A DNA stretch of 64,000 bases from CBDCKR01 sp964572045 (GTDB lineage Bacteria; Gemmatimonadota; Gemmatimonadetes; Longimicrobiales; Gaopeijiaceae), in contig CAZNEI010000009.1 in the NCBI GenBank assembly GCA_964572045.1, forward strand, positions 1 through 64,000, in the 5' to 3' direction. Of the stretch, positions 47,450 to 57,240 are shown in pieces. The notes below the pieces were generated by a model that saw only the letters and a list, made by a program, of their open reading frames with translations, did not search any database and had not been told where the DNA came from. Position 1 is the first letter of the stretch; each line of letters opens with the position of its first letter. Made by a program: the position numbers and the translations under genes.

Positions 47450-48988
47450 ATGGCGCGTATCGCGATCGGCGGCTTCCAGCACGAGACGAATACCTTCGCA
47501 CCGATGCTGACGCCCTTCTGGGAATTCGAGCGACACGACAGCTGGCCGGGGATCACGCGCGGGGCCGAACTGATCGACGCGGTGGCTGGCATCAACATTC
47601 CCATCGCCGGCTTCATCGAAGCCGCGAGGGCCACTCACGATCTGGCACCGATGACTTGGTGCGCGGCCGAGCCGTCGTCCTTCGTGACCGCCGACGCCTT
47701 CGAGCGCATCAGTGCCATGCTGTGCGAGGACCTCGCTGCACAGGGACCGTTCGATGGAGTCTATCTCGATCTTCACGGCGCCATGGTGGTCGAGCATTAC
47801 GAGGACGGCGAGGGGGAGCTCCTGCGCCGGGTCCGGAGCGTGGTGGGCGATGACGTTCCGGTGGCCGCGAGCCTGGACCTGCACGCGAATGTCACCGCGG
47901 CCATGGTCGACCACGCCACGACCCTGTCGATCTACCGCACGTACCCGCATCTCGACTTCAGCGCCACCGGGGCACGTGCCGCCGCCTCGCTCGAGCGTAC
48001 GCTCGACGGCGAGCGGATGGCCAAGGCGTTTCGCAAGGCGCCGTTCCTGCTGCCACTGACCGCCCAGTGCACCGACTTCGAGCCCAACCGGTCACTCTAC
48101 CGGCAGGTCAGGGAGATGGAAGGAGTCGCAGCGGCGGGAGTCGATCTCGCCCTGGGCTTTCCGCCCGCCGACATCTACGAATGCGGTCCCGGGGTGGTCG
48201 CCTACGACCCCGACCAAGACGTGGCTGACGCTGCAGCCGATGCCCTGTTCGCGGCGCTGCTCAAGGCCGAGGCGGAGTTCGAGAACCCTCTCGTCGACGC
48301 CGGGACGGCGGTGCGGCGTGCCATGGCCAATGAGGTCCTGGGCCCGGTCGTCTTGGCCGATGCCCAGGACAATCCCGGTGCCGGAGGCACCTCCGACACG
48401 ACCGGACTGATCCACGCCTTGGTTCGCAACGGAGCTCAGGGCGCGATTCTCGCCGTTCTCGACGACCCCGAACTGGCGTCGAGGGCCCACGAGCTAGGCG
48501 TCGGCGCCCATTTCGACGGGGACCTCGGTGGGAAATCCGGTCAGGCAGGCCAGAGCCCCTATCGGGGGCGATTCCGAGTCGAGGCCTTGGGAGACGGGTG
48601 CTTCACATGTACAGGCGAAATGTTCCGCGGCACGACGACGAACCTCGGTCCGATGGCCCTGCTGGAGATTGAGCACGATGGGGCCGACGTGCGCGTGATC
48701 GTCGGCAGCAGCCGCTTTCAGTGCGCTGATCAGGCAGTCTTCCGGCACCTCGGAGTCGAGCCTTCCGAGCAGAGAATCCTGGCCGTCAAGAGCTCCGTCC
48801 ATTTCCGAGCCGACTTCGATGGGATCGCGACAGAAACGATCGTAGTCGAGGCACCAGGCTGCCACCCCTGCCGACTCGAAGGGCTCGAATACCAGAACTT
48901 GCGGGAGGGCGTTCGCCTCGGCGCCCTAGGTCCGGCGTTCACCCGTGATGGCTCGCAAGGCATTATGGGGAAGGGCCCTCTGGGGTAG
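47450..48988 (+). CDS. M81 family metallopeptidase (MlrC-like)
   Basis: A 512-residue protein of the M81/MlrC family, named after the enzyme that finishes microcystin degradation but widespread in organisms with no such substrate. It starts MARIAIGGFQHETNTFAPM with the family HE pair at 11-12. VYLDLHGAMVVEHYEDGEGELLRRVR, SLDLHANVTAAMVDHAT, YRTYPHLDF and LADAQDNPGAGGTSDTTGLIHALV are the conserved blocks with probable zinc ligands. I start at the ATG at 47450 because the motif follows at once; the upstream extension is not coding. No transporter is directly attached. The true substrate is probably a peptide or amide. Confidence 0.88.
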   Translation: MARIAIGGFQHETNTFAPMLTPFWEFERHDSWPGITRGAELIDAVAGINIPIAGFIEAARATHDLAPMTWCAAEPSSFVTADAFERISAMLCEDLAAQGPFDGVYLDLHGAMVVEHYEDGEGELLRRVRSVVGDDVPVAASLDLHANVTAAMVDHATTLSIYRTYPHLDFSATGARAAASLERTLDGERMAKAFRKAPFLLPLTAQCTDFEPNRSLYRQVREMEGVAAAGVDLALGFPPADIYECGPGVVAYDPDQDVADAAADALFAALLKAEAEFENPLVDAGTAVRRAMANEVLGPVVLADAQDNPGAGGTSDTTGLIHALVRNGAQGAILAVLDDPELASRAHELGVGAHFDGDLGGKSGQAGQSPYRGRFRVEALGDGCFTCTGEMFRGTTTNLGPMALLEIEHDGADVRVIVGSSRFQCADQAVFRHLGVEPSEQRILAVKSSVHFRADFDGIATETIVVEAPGCHPCRLEGLEYQNLREGVRLGALGPAFTRDGSQGIMGKGPLG

Positions 48989-49567
48989 GCACGACGTCTC
49001 GCACCACAAGCTCTTCGGAGCGTTCTGCGGTCATGACCGGTCCCCGAATCCGACCGGTGCTCACCGATCTCGAAGATTTGATGCACGGCGTCGTGGGCCA
49101 GGGAGGCGGCCTAGGCATCTACGGGCCACGGCCGTGCGAGGATGGGTGGCAGACTGACGCCGTTCCCGCCAAACACCCGTTGCGGGCCAGGATCCGGCCC
49201 GTGCGAGACTCCGAGGGAGATGGCGTCGCGCTCGGGCGCCCAGCGAGCTGCGCTGATCGCCGGCAGCCTCCGTTTTGCGCAGGGCTCGCCTCAGGATTAT
49301 CATTGCGCTCGACCAGGGGCGGTCGAGCCCGACGCGAGCCTCGATGGTCCGGGGAAGGCGGGGAGAACGCGAGCTTCAATTGAGTTCACTCGCGCCGGCC
49401 GACGGCCCAAAAAAACCCGCGGGCGCAAGGTCGAGCGCCGAACTACCAGCCGAGGCTGTCTCGATCTCAGGTCACGCTTCCGGAACGTCGACTACATTTT
49501 GCAGGGCTCCCGGGATACTCCATGAGCCCGCCCTATCGATGGCGCTTTCCGCCGAGGAGTCATGCGA
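48989..49567. other. intergenic region, no gene supported
   Basis: About 580 bases between two plus-strand genes. Short frames exist but are Arg/Pro-rich. An A7 tract at about 49410 is flanked by small GC palindromes (GGCC-GAC-GGCC and CCCGCGGG), too disordered to call a terminator. Confidence 0.4.
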
Positions 49568-50029
49568 ATGATGCGGCTGCTGATCTGGGCTGCGGCCCTC
49601 GGGCCTCTCGCCGGCTGCTACTCCTATGCCACGCTGGGCGGCTGGGAGGCATTGACGGTCGATGAGGACATACGCGCCCGGGTGACGGAAGCGGCACAAG
49701 CGAGGCTGGACGGAGTCCTCCCCGAGTACGACAACCGAGTCGACGACCGTTTGGTCGAGGGCAAGGTCGTAGAGTTGAGCCAGGTAGACCTGGTTCTGCT
49801 TGTGAGGGGAATCGATGAGACCGGCTTCCGCCAGGAGGAGTTGGGGCAGCGATTGGTGATCTCCCGGCGAGAGATCTTGGGGCTTGAGAGCATGCAGCTC
49901 GACACCTGGAAGACGGGGATTACGACCGCGGCCGCCGCGATGGCGTTCACCGCCTTCGCGCTGAAGCAGTTCACCGGGTTCTTTGGCGGCATAGGTCCGG
50001 CGACACCCGGGCCAGATCCAGCGCGGTGA
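49568..50029 (+). CDS. Small lipoprotein of unknown function
   Basis: A 153-residue predicted lipoprotein. MMRLLIWAAALGPLAGC is a signal peptide with lipobox LAGC. The mature part is mostly charged and helical: EDIRARVTEAAQARLDGVLPEYDNRVDDRLVEGKVVELSQVDLVLLVRG. Near the C-terminus is a short hydrophobic stretch, ITTAAAAMAFTAFALKQF, which could be a second membrane contact, before a Pro-rich tail. I start at the ATG at 49568: GAGGAG is 8 bases before it, whereas the ATG at 49562 is too close. No family recognised. Isolated between a plus-strand M81 gene and a convergent dehydrogenase gene. Confidence 0.75.
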   Translation: MMRLLIWAAALGPLAGCYSYATLGGWEALTVDEDIRARVTEAAQARLDGVLPEYDNRVDDRLVEGKVVELSQVDLVLLVRGIDETGFRQEELGQRLVISRREILGLESMQLDTWKTGITTAAAAMAFTAFALKQFTGFFGGIGPATPGPDPAR

Positions 50030-50162
50030 GGCCAGCGATCCACCGCACTCCCCCAGCACGAGAAGTCGCCGGCCGTTCGACGCAACGGCGTTTCGCCTCG
50101 ATGATCAGCGGAACGGCCATTGGCGGTGAAGGCGCCGTCCGATGCGGGGCCACCAAAGCCCA

Positions 50163-50206
50163 ATATCCAGGCGCCCCAAGCCGCCGGCTTTAGGGTCCCT
50201 GGATAT
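50163..50206. terminator. long multi-stem hairpin between convergent genes
   Basis: A 44-base near-palindrome. The outer stem is 9 bp (ATATCCAGG at 50163-50171 with CCTGGATAT at 50198-50206), then a small internal loop, a CCC/GGG pair, a bulge, and an inner AAGCCG/CGGCTT stem with a one-base loop. It lies in a 356-base region between convergent genes, so terminator is the simplest reading, but no T-tract follows. The rest of that region holds nothing recognisable. Confidence 0.45.
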
Positions 50207-50385
50207 CATCCCCCGGAGTGTGGTCGGGGACAACCGTATCCTCCAAGCCCCCGGCCCGCACCCGTGCTACGGGCGCGAAGATCCCGGCAACGCGTGATCT
50301 TCAACCTGCCGCGCGAACGACCCGAGAGGCTACCAAGAACACCTGACCGTCGTCCGGCGGCTCCTCGCCTGTTCGCTGTCAGCAG

Positions 50386-52320
50386 CTAGGGCAGGCCGAA
50401 CGCCAACAGAACGTTGCCTGGTTGTCCTCGCAGGATCGCGTATCCGGACCCCACGAACACCATGCCATCGACGACCGATGCCCCGGCACCGCCGAATCCG
50501 CCTCCGTGCCCCGCCACGCCGTTGATCGTCGAAAAGGTCTGATTCGTTTGGAACTCCCAGAGGACCTCGCCGTCCTCGGTCGCAAACGCGCGCATCGTCC
50601 CATCGGCGGAGCCCACGAAGACCGCACCCGGGACGGCGCTACCCGCCGCCCAATTCCCCGAATGACAGTACTCGCGCGGCTGTTCACCCACGACCTCAGG
50701 ACACCCTCTCGGCTTGGGAACCGTCCTATACCACGCGCGAGATCCGTCCGTCGCCCGGATGGCCGCGAGCCCGCCGCTTCCATCGGGGAACGGCAGCGGC
50801 TTCAAGTAATAGGTGCCGTCGAACGCTCCCCCGAAGCCTGCACAGCACGCGGCGAGTCCGTCGCCGGCCTGCGATACCCAAAGGACCTCGCCGTTGTTGT
50901 CGGGATCGACGGCGGTCATCCGTCCACTCTCCTGCCCCTGAATGAGAACCCTGTCGCCGTTGGAGAGCGTATGCAGCACCGGCGAACCGGATGCGTCGGA
51001 GTTGGGGCCCACGACCAAGCCTGGACAGTTGATCCTCTGCTCCGGCCCGAGTCCGCACCCACCGAGGTAGCGATCCAGCGATGAATCCAGGGAAGTCCAC
51101 CACAAGCGTTCCCCGGTGTCCATGTCGAACGCCATCACCGATTCACACACGCCTTGATCGAAGTCGCGGGTCTCGAAGAACTCGGTGATATAGCAGTTGC
51201 TGGTCGGAGCGTAGACGACCCGATTCACCGGATCGAGGGTAGGCGTCTGCCACACCGACGCCCCGGCGGGACCGTAGAGCTGAGTTCCCGACGAGTTTGT
51301 GCGAAGAGGCCTGGGGCGCTCGATGTGCGTGTAGGTCTGCCACACCTCCTGCCCCGTGTTCGGGTCCAAGGCCGCAACGCTGCCCTGGAAGGTGCAGCAC
51401 CCATAGGTAGCGGATGCTCCTGGACCTTCCTCCCATGAAGAGACGGGCACGTACAGCAACCCACCCTCCGAAGGATCACGAACGATCGATCCGGTGATCT
51501 TCGCCCCGGGGTGGTCGTCGGGGCGTACCGTCCAGAGTTCCCCGCCCGTCTCAGCGTCCAAGGCGGTGACGTACCCCATGTAGTCCCCGTAGTAGGCCGC
51601 ATAGCGGGCGTCCGTTGCCCCCGTCACTTCACCGATCGTGACAGCCGTCCGCACCTGTCCCCTGGCCTGATGCGACCAATGCACGCACCCGGTGCGCGCA
51701 TCGAGAGCGTAGACGAAATTGTTGTCACTGCCGATGAAGAGCGTGCCGGCGAACACGGTGGGCTGCGCCCAGGAGGCAGAGGTGGCGTCCGGAAGTGCGA
51801 AGGCCCACTTCAGCTCGAGATCGCCTACTTGCAGACCTGTAAGCCCGGCCGCTTCCGCGGGCTGGAAGCGGTGCGACTTGGTCGGGTCAGGGCTCCAGCC
51901 GTTCCACGAGGCCCCATCTGCGTTGTCCAGGCTCAATTGAGCCGAGCACTGATTGCTCATCGCTTCGGCTCGTCGATGGGCCACGGAACCGCCGAAGGGC
52001 TTGCCGGTGACCAATTCGGCCATCGCGCGAAGCTGGTCGTCGCCCCACCCCTCCGCCATCGGCGCCATAGTGCCCGTCGTGAGGGACGCCAGCACCCGCT
52101 CCGGCATCATCCCCCGGAGGGCTTCCCGATCTGGAGCCCGGTTGTCTGGGTTCACGTCGTCGTGACACACGGCGCAGCGCTCTTCGAAATCCCACACCAT
52201 GCTCGCCGCTGAGGCTTCGCCGATCGCTCCCGGAAATGCGTCCTGCATCGCCTCGATGGTGCTCGGGAAGAGGGCGATCGAGGCGACGGCTGCCCAGGCG
52301 CTTGAGCGTCGTATCAACAT
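50386..52320 (-). CDS. Cytochrome c-PQQ beta-propeller dehydrogenase (polyvinyl-alcohol dehydrogenase-like), copy 2
   Basis: A 644-residue exported quinohemoprotein, paralogous to copy 1 at 30440-32374 with the same architecture and length. The signal peptide is near residues 8-24, heme c site CAVCH at 49-53, then propeller blades from about 150 (VFAGTLFIGSDNNFVYALDARTGCVHW, GYVTALDAETGGELW, VAALDPNTGQEVW, MTAVDPDNNGEVLW). It is the third gene of an operon behind susC and susD (55-base gap), which suggests that the substrate imported or bound by SusCD is oxidised in the periplasm, with electrons leaving through the heme. Which alcohol is used is unknown. The ATG at 52320 has AAGGGAG 10 bases upstream. 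Confidence 0.83.
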   Translation of the reverse strand: MLIRRSSAWAAVASIALFPSTIEAMQDAFPGAIGEASAASMVWDFEERCAVCHDDVNPDNRAPDREALRGMMPERVLASLTTGTMAPMAEGWGDDQLRAMAELVTGKPFGGSVAHRRAEAMSNQCSAQLSLDNADGASWNGWSPDPTKSHRFQPAEAAGLTGLQVGDLELKWAFALPDATSASWAQPTVFAGTLFIGSDNNFVYALDARTGCVHWSHQARGQVRTAVTIGEVTGATDARYAAYYGDYMGYVTALDAETGGELWTVRPDDHPGAKITGSIVRDPSEGGLLYVPVSSWEEGPGASATYGCCTFQGSVAALDPNTGQEVWQTYTHIERPRPLRTNSSGTQLYGPAGASVWQTPTLDPVNRVVYAPTSNCYITEFFETRDFDQGVCESVMAFDMDTGERLWWTSLDSSLDRYLGGCGLGPEQRINCPGLVVGPNSDASGSPVLHTLSNGDRVLIQGQESGRMTAVDPDNNGEVLWVSQAGDGLAACCAGFGGAFDGTYYLKPLPFPDGSGGLAAIRATDGSRAWYRTVPKPRGCPEVVGEQPREYCHSGNWAAGSAVPGAVFVGSADGTMRAFATEDGEVLWEFQTNQTFSTINGVAGHGGGFGGAGASVVDGMVFVGSGYAILRGQPGNVLLAFGLP

Positions 52321-52375
52321 AGTTCTACGACTCCCTTAAAGGGGCTTCGGTGCGACAAGGTCCTTCTTCCAGTGG

Positions 52376-53683
52376 TTACCCTGAGAGGTTCGGATTCCGA
52401 TCGATCTCCGCCTGGGAAACGGGCAAGCACAGGTCCGCGTTGCGCAGGTCGGGCTCGCCCTCGATTCCCCCCAGCTCCCACCTGTCGAGCGCGCCGGGCG
52501 TGCCCTCTTCCCTCCACCGGCGATGGTCGGACAGCCGGCGAGCCTCGAGCCACAGCTCGATCCCGCGCTCCTTCTTCAGGTAGCTCCAGGCCTCCTCCAC
52601 GTTCGCCGGATCGGGCCACGGATCGACGCCGGCCCGCTCACGCAGGCCATTGATGAGGGCCATGGCAGGTGCCATCTGGCCGTTGCGAAGGGCCGCCTCA
52701 GCCTCTACCAGGCGCATCTCTTCCCCGCTGGAGACCTCGATCGCGTCCGTCACGCTCGTGTACTTCCCCTGAAGCTTCCAGGGGATCTGCTCCCAAGGAT
52801 CCAGGCTCGTGTCGCGAACAGGGATTGCGGGGTCGAGGATCCAGGGCACCCGGGGATCACCCGTCTGCTCGAAGTACTCATCGTAGAAAGTGTGCCACAC
52901 CGTATGGGCGCGGACCATGTCACCGTAGGCGAAGTAATTCAGACGATTCTCGCCTCCTTCGTCGCCGAACGGGAGCGCGTAGGAGAAGTCAGTCGGCACG
53001 GCCCCGGCGTCTGCAACGGCCCCCGCCCAGTCACCCAGGTGGATCCGCACCGACGCACGGCCGGCGCGGCCCGCGTTCGCGAACTCCGAATGTCCCGCCG
53101 CGCTCGCAATCTCGATCGCCTGCGAAAACGACTCTTCGGCTCGCCGCAGAGCCACGTCGTTATCCTGCGCCTGTCCTCCGTCGAATACGACTTGGCAGTA
53201 GAACTCGGCCCACAATCGATGCGTATAGCCGTTCCAGAGATGCGCTTCCGCCGCCAAGGGCTCCCTGGAGAACTCCGCGGATTCCCAGATCTCTCCGGCC
53301 CGTCGGATGGCATCCTCCGCCAGCCATCGGGCGTCGGTGACGTACCACCACGGGTCGTGGAACGGCTCCGCATCCGCCACTCCCGTGTGCTGCTTCAAAG
53401 ACACCCTTCTCCAGAGGTCCAATTCCGCGATGTGCAGCTCGCGGGTCCGGATGGCGGAGTTGATGCCGATGTAGTGATACGCCTGGTTGAGGTTTCGCTT
53501 GATGCCGTTTACCACGGCCTGAAAGACGTCGGGATCGGTCAGCAGCTCGTCCTCGATGGGACCGGGGTTCGTCACCTCGAAATCACACGCCGTAAGCCCG
53601 GCGATGAGTAGGAGAGATGCCCCGACACGCCGACGGCGTGCCTTGCTGATCCTGATCGGCACATGCGCGATATGCTTTGACAT
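52376..53683 (-). CDS. SusD/RagB-family outer-membrane lipoprotein
   Basis: A 435-residue substrate-binding lipoprotein that caps the SusC-like channel. The signal SLLLIAGLTAC ends in lipobox LTAC (Cys33), followed by DFEVTNPGPIEDELLTDP, the usual SusD N-terminus. Helical TPR-like stretches (AEDAIRRAGEIWESAEFSREPLAAEAHLWNGYTHRLWAEFYCQVVFDGGQ) and MRLVEAEAALRNGQMAPAMALINGLRERAG, then KKERGIELWLEARRLSDHRRW, match SusD C-terminal motifs, as does PVSQAEIDRNPNLSG. The susC stop overlaps the susD ribosome-binding site, so translation is probably coupled. Confidence 0.9.
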   Translation of the reverse strand: MSKHIAHVPIRISKARRRRVGASLLLIAGLTACDFEVTNPGPIEDELLTDPDVFQAVVNGIKRNLNQAYHYIGINSAIRTRELHIAELDLWRRVSLKQHTGVADAEPFHDPWWYVTDARWLAEDAIRRAGEIWESAEFSREPLAAEAHLWNGYTHRLWAEFYCQVVFDGGQAQDNDVALRRAEESFSQAIEIASAAGHSEFANAGRAGRASVRIHLGDWAGAVADAGAVPTDFSYALPFGDEGGENRLNYFAYGDMVRAHTVWHTFYDEYFEQTGDPRVPWILDPAIPVRDTSLDPWEQIPWKLQGKYTSVTDAIEVSSGEEMRLVEAEAALRNGQMAPAMALINGLRERAGVDPWPDPANVEEAWSYLKKERGIELWLEARRLSDHRRWREEGTPGALDRWELGGIEGEPDLRNADLCLPVSQAEIDRNPNLSG

Positions 53684-53690
53684 GACTCTG

Positions 53691-53696
53691 CTCCTC
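53691..53696 (-). promoter_or_regulatory. susD ribosome-binding site overlapping susC stop
   Basis: GAGGAG on the minus strand, 7 bases before the susD ATG at 53683. Its first base is the last base of the susC TAG, which suggests translational coupling. Confidence 0.65.
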
Positions 53697-56605
53697 TATA
53701 GCCGGATGCGGAGGGACGAAGTGAAGATCCTGGGAGGCGAAGGCTGAGCCCACATCTGGGTCGTGATCTCGTTATCGCGCTGCTGCTCGGGGTCGAACTC
53801 GCGGAACTCGTCCTTGGTCCACCGATAAAGGTTTCCGGCGGAGAGTGTCAGCGAGGCCGAGTAGCTCTCGGGCACCAGGAAGTCCAGAGGGATGCGGGCG
53901 CTCAACTCTCTGAGCCTGAAGAAGTCCGCCGGATAGATGAACGTCAGGGCATCGAGCTCTTCCTGCCAGCAAGTGGCCCGCTCGAGTGCAGTCATCTGAT
54001 CGATCTGGCCAGCGTCGATCATGCGCTGAGCCTCGATGCACGGACCGTACTGCGTCGTGCCGATGAGCATGGCCCACCGACCCCCCTCGTTTCGAATCCA
54101 GTGCCCGCCGCGGTATTCGCCGCGCGCCGAAAAGGTGATTCCCCCGGGAAGCGAAAGCGAGGTGTGGGGCGCCACGACAAGCGGGGGGTAATTCGGGCCG
54201 AAGAGGTGGTTTCTCTCGATCTCCGCGGGCCCGATCGCATCCGGGTTGAGGATCAGGTTGCCCCGAATGACCGGGACGGGCTCTCCCGTGATGACACGGC
54301 CGGCCGACGAAGCTCCGAGGTTGGCGTCCGGGTTGCCTAGGTCCACCGCCTTGCTGTTGAGCGTAGAGACTGCTGCCCCCACGTCCCAGGTCAGGCTCGC
54401 GGTCTGGATGAGGGTGGCGTTGACCGACAGCTCCAGGCCCTTGTTCTCGACCTCCCCGATATTCTCGAGCCGACCGGGCCATCCTCCCATCGACGGCGGC
54501 TGCGTAACGGGAAAGAGCGCGTCCGTCGTGGTCTGTTGGAAGTAGGTGAAGTCGAGGGCGAGCCGATCACTCAGGAGAGAGCTCTCAAACCCCAGCTCGA
54601 TCTCCGTCGTGGTCTCGGGGCCGAGCTCCGCGTTGCCGGGCGTTCCGACGTCGAAGGACCCCTGCCCAGCCCAGGGCGCCGGATTCCAGGTTCTGGTCGC
54701 GTCGAAGGCACCCGGTGCGCGGCCAGCCTTCCCCCACGCCGCGCGGAGCCTCAAGCTGCCCAATGACTCCGACCAGAAGTCCTCGTCCGAGATCACGTAC
54801 GAGCCGCTGAGCTTCGGGTAGGCCGCCCACCCGAAGTCCTGTCCGAATGCGCTGTTGCCATCGAACCGGACGCCTGCGGTCAAGAAGAACCGGTCCCTGA
54901 GCTTGAAGACGGCCTGTCCAAAGGCACCTCCCGTAATCACGCGCGACTTCTCCTCCTCGGCGATCGTGGAGGCACCGCTGCTCAGCGTGGCCTCACCGGG
55001 GCCGGAGAAGAACTGGCTGAACGCCCCGACCTGGTGGAAGCTCTTCGTGACCGTTTGGAAGCCGGCAGACAGGTCCGCCGAGAAGTCGCCGGTCACGTCG
55101 AGCGAATACGTCGAGACCTGGTCTATGGTGACCAGTTCGTAGAGCGTGTTCAGAGTGCCGCGCTTTCCGCCCGCCCTGAGTGGATGGCCGAAGTCGAGGG
55201 CCGTCGCCCCGAAGATGTCCGCCCGGTCGTAGCCGACGGTGACCTTGCTCGTGAGTTCAGGAAACGGTTCAAAGCGCAGCGTTCCGCCGGTCACCAGGCG
55301 ATCGATGAAGGTGTCGTCGGCGCGATCAAAGACCAACGCGTCGAGCAGCCCCTCCTTGGGGTCGTTGCGGATCCCCTCGTACATCGACCACGCGCAGATC
55401 GCCTCCACGTTGTCGCCACAGCCGACGTTGCCGAGCTGTTTGTGGTTGAACCCGGTGTTGAGGGACAGATCGAGGTAGTCGGTGAGCTGCACTCCGACGT
55501 TGGCGCGCAGGGAGTATCCCTTGTCGATCTCGGTCACGAAGATCCCTTCGTCGTCTTCGAACTGGCCGGAGAGGAAATACGTGACCGGGCTTGAGCTTCC
55601 TCGTACCGAAAGGCTGTACTTCTGCTGAAGTCCGTTTCGCATCCACGGGTCGAGATACTGGTATTCGATGTTCCCCCCAGCGACGCTCGTGGACTCCGAG
55701 AAGTCCGACAGCGGGGTGCCCCGAAGAGTCTTGTTCGGTCCGAACCGGGACTTCATCACTACCCCCGTCTCAACCGTCGCCTCCACCACGGGTCGTCCGG
55801 CGGTGCCCCGCTTGGTGAAGATCTGGATCACGCCCGTCGCCGCCTCGGCCCCATAGAGGGTCGTCGCAGCCGGGCCCTTGATCACTTCGATCCGCTCGAT
55901 GTCGTTGGGGTTGATGTCGTTCAACGGAGTCGGCGCCGCGTAGGTCCCGAAGTAGCGCGGCTCGGCGATCGGGGTATTCATGGGGTAGGGATCACTGCGT
56001 ACCCGCACACCGTCGACGTAGACCAGGGGCTGATTGCTCAGGGCCCGGCTGCTGTTTCCCCTCAGACGGATCCCGCCCCCATCCCCCACCTGGCCCGAGC
56101 CCAGCGTGACCGTGAGGCCAGGAGTCTGGGCCGAGAGAAGGTCGTCCATCGTTCTCGCGGCGACGATGGCGGTGTTTTCGGTGAGGTCGATCGTGGCAAG
56201 CGAGTTACCAAGCTCACGCTTTCGAACCTCTCCGGCCGTACCCGTGACGACGATCTCGTCGAGTGCCAGGGCCTCCGTCGAGAGCTGGAAATCCACGACC
56301 GACGTGCCCCCGGAAGTCACCGTCACCTCCTGGGTGGCCACGCGGTACCCGATGCGCTCCGCCTGGATTTCGTGGACTCCGGCGGGGATGTTCACCAACA
56401 GATACCTGCCATCCAATCGGGTCAGACCGCCAAGACCGAGCTCGGGCAGCGTAATCTGGACCGATCCGAGCGAGGCGAGACCATCATCCACGACCTGGCC
56501 CGTGATGGTCCCTCCAGCCTGTGCGTGCAGACCGGATGGACTCTGGGCCATCATGGCCCCCGCGATCAGCACGGCGAGAGTGCGACAGACAAGAACGAAT
56601 CGCAT
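53696..56605 (-). CDS. SusC/RagA-family TonB-linked outer-membrane receptor
   Basis: A 969-residue TonB-dependent transporter. The signal peptide spans about 1-28 (ending near LHAQA). A carboxypeptidase-regulatory-like domain follows (GTITGQVVDDGLASLGSVQITLPELGLGG, YLLVNIPAGVHEIQAERIGY). The TonB plug has LDEIVVTGTAGEVRKRELGNS, IRLRGNSSRALSNQPLVYVDGVRV and DIERIEVIKGPAATTLYGAEAATGVIQIFTKRG, then a 22-strand barrel ending PSPPRIFTSSLRIRL with terminal aromatic/hydrophobic pattern. AAGGAG is 6 bases before the ATG at 56605. Length is usual for the Gemmatimonadota type. It heads the operon with susD and a quinohemoprotein. Confidence 0.92.
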   Translation of the reverse strand: MRFVLVCRTLAVLIAGAMMAQSPSGLHAQAGGTITGQVVDDGLASLGSVQITLPELGLGGLTRLDGRYLLVNIPAGVHEIQAERIGYRVATQEVTVTSGGTSVVDFQLSTEALALDEIVVTGTAGEVRKRELGNSLATIDLTENTAIVAARTMDDLLSAQTPGLTVTLGSGQVGDGGGIRLRGNSSRALSNQPLVYVDGVRVRSDPYPMNTPIAEPRYFGTYAAPTPLNDINPNDIERIEVIKGPAATTLYGAEAATGVIQIFTKRGTAGRPVVEATVETGVVMKSRFGPNKTLRGTPLSDFSESTSVAGGNIEYQYLDPWMRNGLQQKYSLSVRGSSSPVTYFLSGQFEDDEGIFVTEIDKGYSLRANVGVQLTDYLDLSLNTGFNHKQLGNVGCGDNVEAICAWSMYEGIRNDPKEGLLDALVFDRADDTFIDRLVTGGTLRFEPFPELTSKVTVGYDRADIFGATALDFGHPLRAGGKRGTLNTLYELVTIDQVSTYSLDVTGDFSADLSAGFQTVTKSFHQVGAFSQFFSGPGEATLSSGASTIAEEEKSRVITGGAFGQAVFKLRDRFFLTAGVRFDGNSAFGQDFGWAAYPKLSGSYVISDEDFWSESLGSLRLRAAWGKAGRAPGAFDATRTWNPAPWAGQGSFDVGTPGNAELGPETTTEIELGFESSLLSDRLALDFTYFQQTTTDALFPVTQPPSMGGWPGRLENIGEVENKGLELSVNATLIQTASLTWDVGAAVSTLNSKAVDLGNPDANLGASSAGRVITGEPVPVIRGNLILNPDAIGPAEIERNHLFGPNYPPLVVAPHTSLSLPGGITFSARGEYRGGHWIRNEGGRWAMLIGTTQYGPCIEAQRMIDAGQIDQMTALERATCWQEELDALTFIYPADFFRLRELSARIPLDFLVPESYSASLTLSAGNLYRWTKDEFREFDPEQQRDNEITTQMWAQPSPPRIFTSSLRIRL

Positions 56606-57240
56606 AGGACGCTCCTTTGTGAGATGAGCGGCGTGACGGCCGAGCGGTGTAGGAGGGGCCTCGCCGGCTCTAGCCGCCGGAGAAGATGCGTGTCGATGAC
56701 GCAGAGGTCCGCCGGGACGAGGCAGCGAGGAACGGCTCTGGGCTAACACGATAAGGATCGCTCCCTACCAGTACAGCGTCGACCTGATCATCAAGTAGGC
56801 CGTGAGCGGAGCTTTGTCAAATCTCGGGAGGCATGGTCCGTGCTCGCCTCGCGAGAGTGCCCGGAGGCGTCGGTCGGACCCCGTGCGGATCGAGTGTCAC
56901 GGCCCTAGGCCCCCGGGGCATGGGAGAGAAACCTGGACGCATGCCCCTCCACCCCGTGGGGAGGAAGAGCCCGGAAACAGGTGGTGTGGGAGTCGGCCGG
57001 CCGCGAACGGCCGCGCTCTCGCCAGCCCGAAGAAGCGGGACAACCGCAGCACACGCGGGATTCCGCACGGGCTCGTGTTCACGACGACCCAAGGGAGCGG
57101 GCGACGACAGGCTTGTCTTGCGCGTCCCGGCCCGGGAGACCGGGCCTGTGACGGCTCAAACCAGAGGATGAGGCCGCAAGATCGACAGCGAACCCAGGTT
57201 CCTGCCGGACCGTTGGGAACCTCGCTGTGGACCCTGTCGA
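56606..57240. other. intergenic region upstream of susC, no gene seen
   Basis: About 635 bases containing the susC promoter region and, at its left end, the susC ribosome-binding site AAGGAG (56612-56617). Frames crossing it are Arg/Pro-rich shadows. No regulator gene of the anti-sigma/ECF kind, which often precedes susC, is present. Confidence 0.4.

Noticed and set aside
49395..49435. A7 tract flanked by GC palindromes as an intrinsic terminator
   Set aside because: The tract would lie inside rather than after a hairpin on either strand, and it is over 400 bases from the nearest upstream stop.
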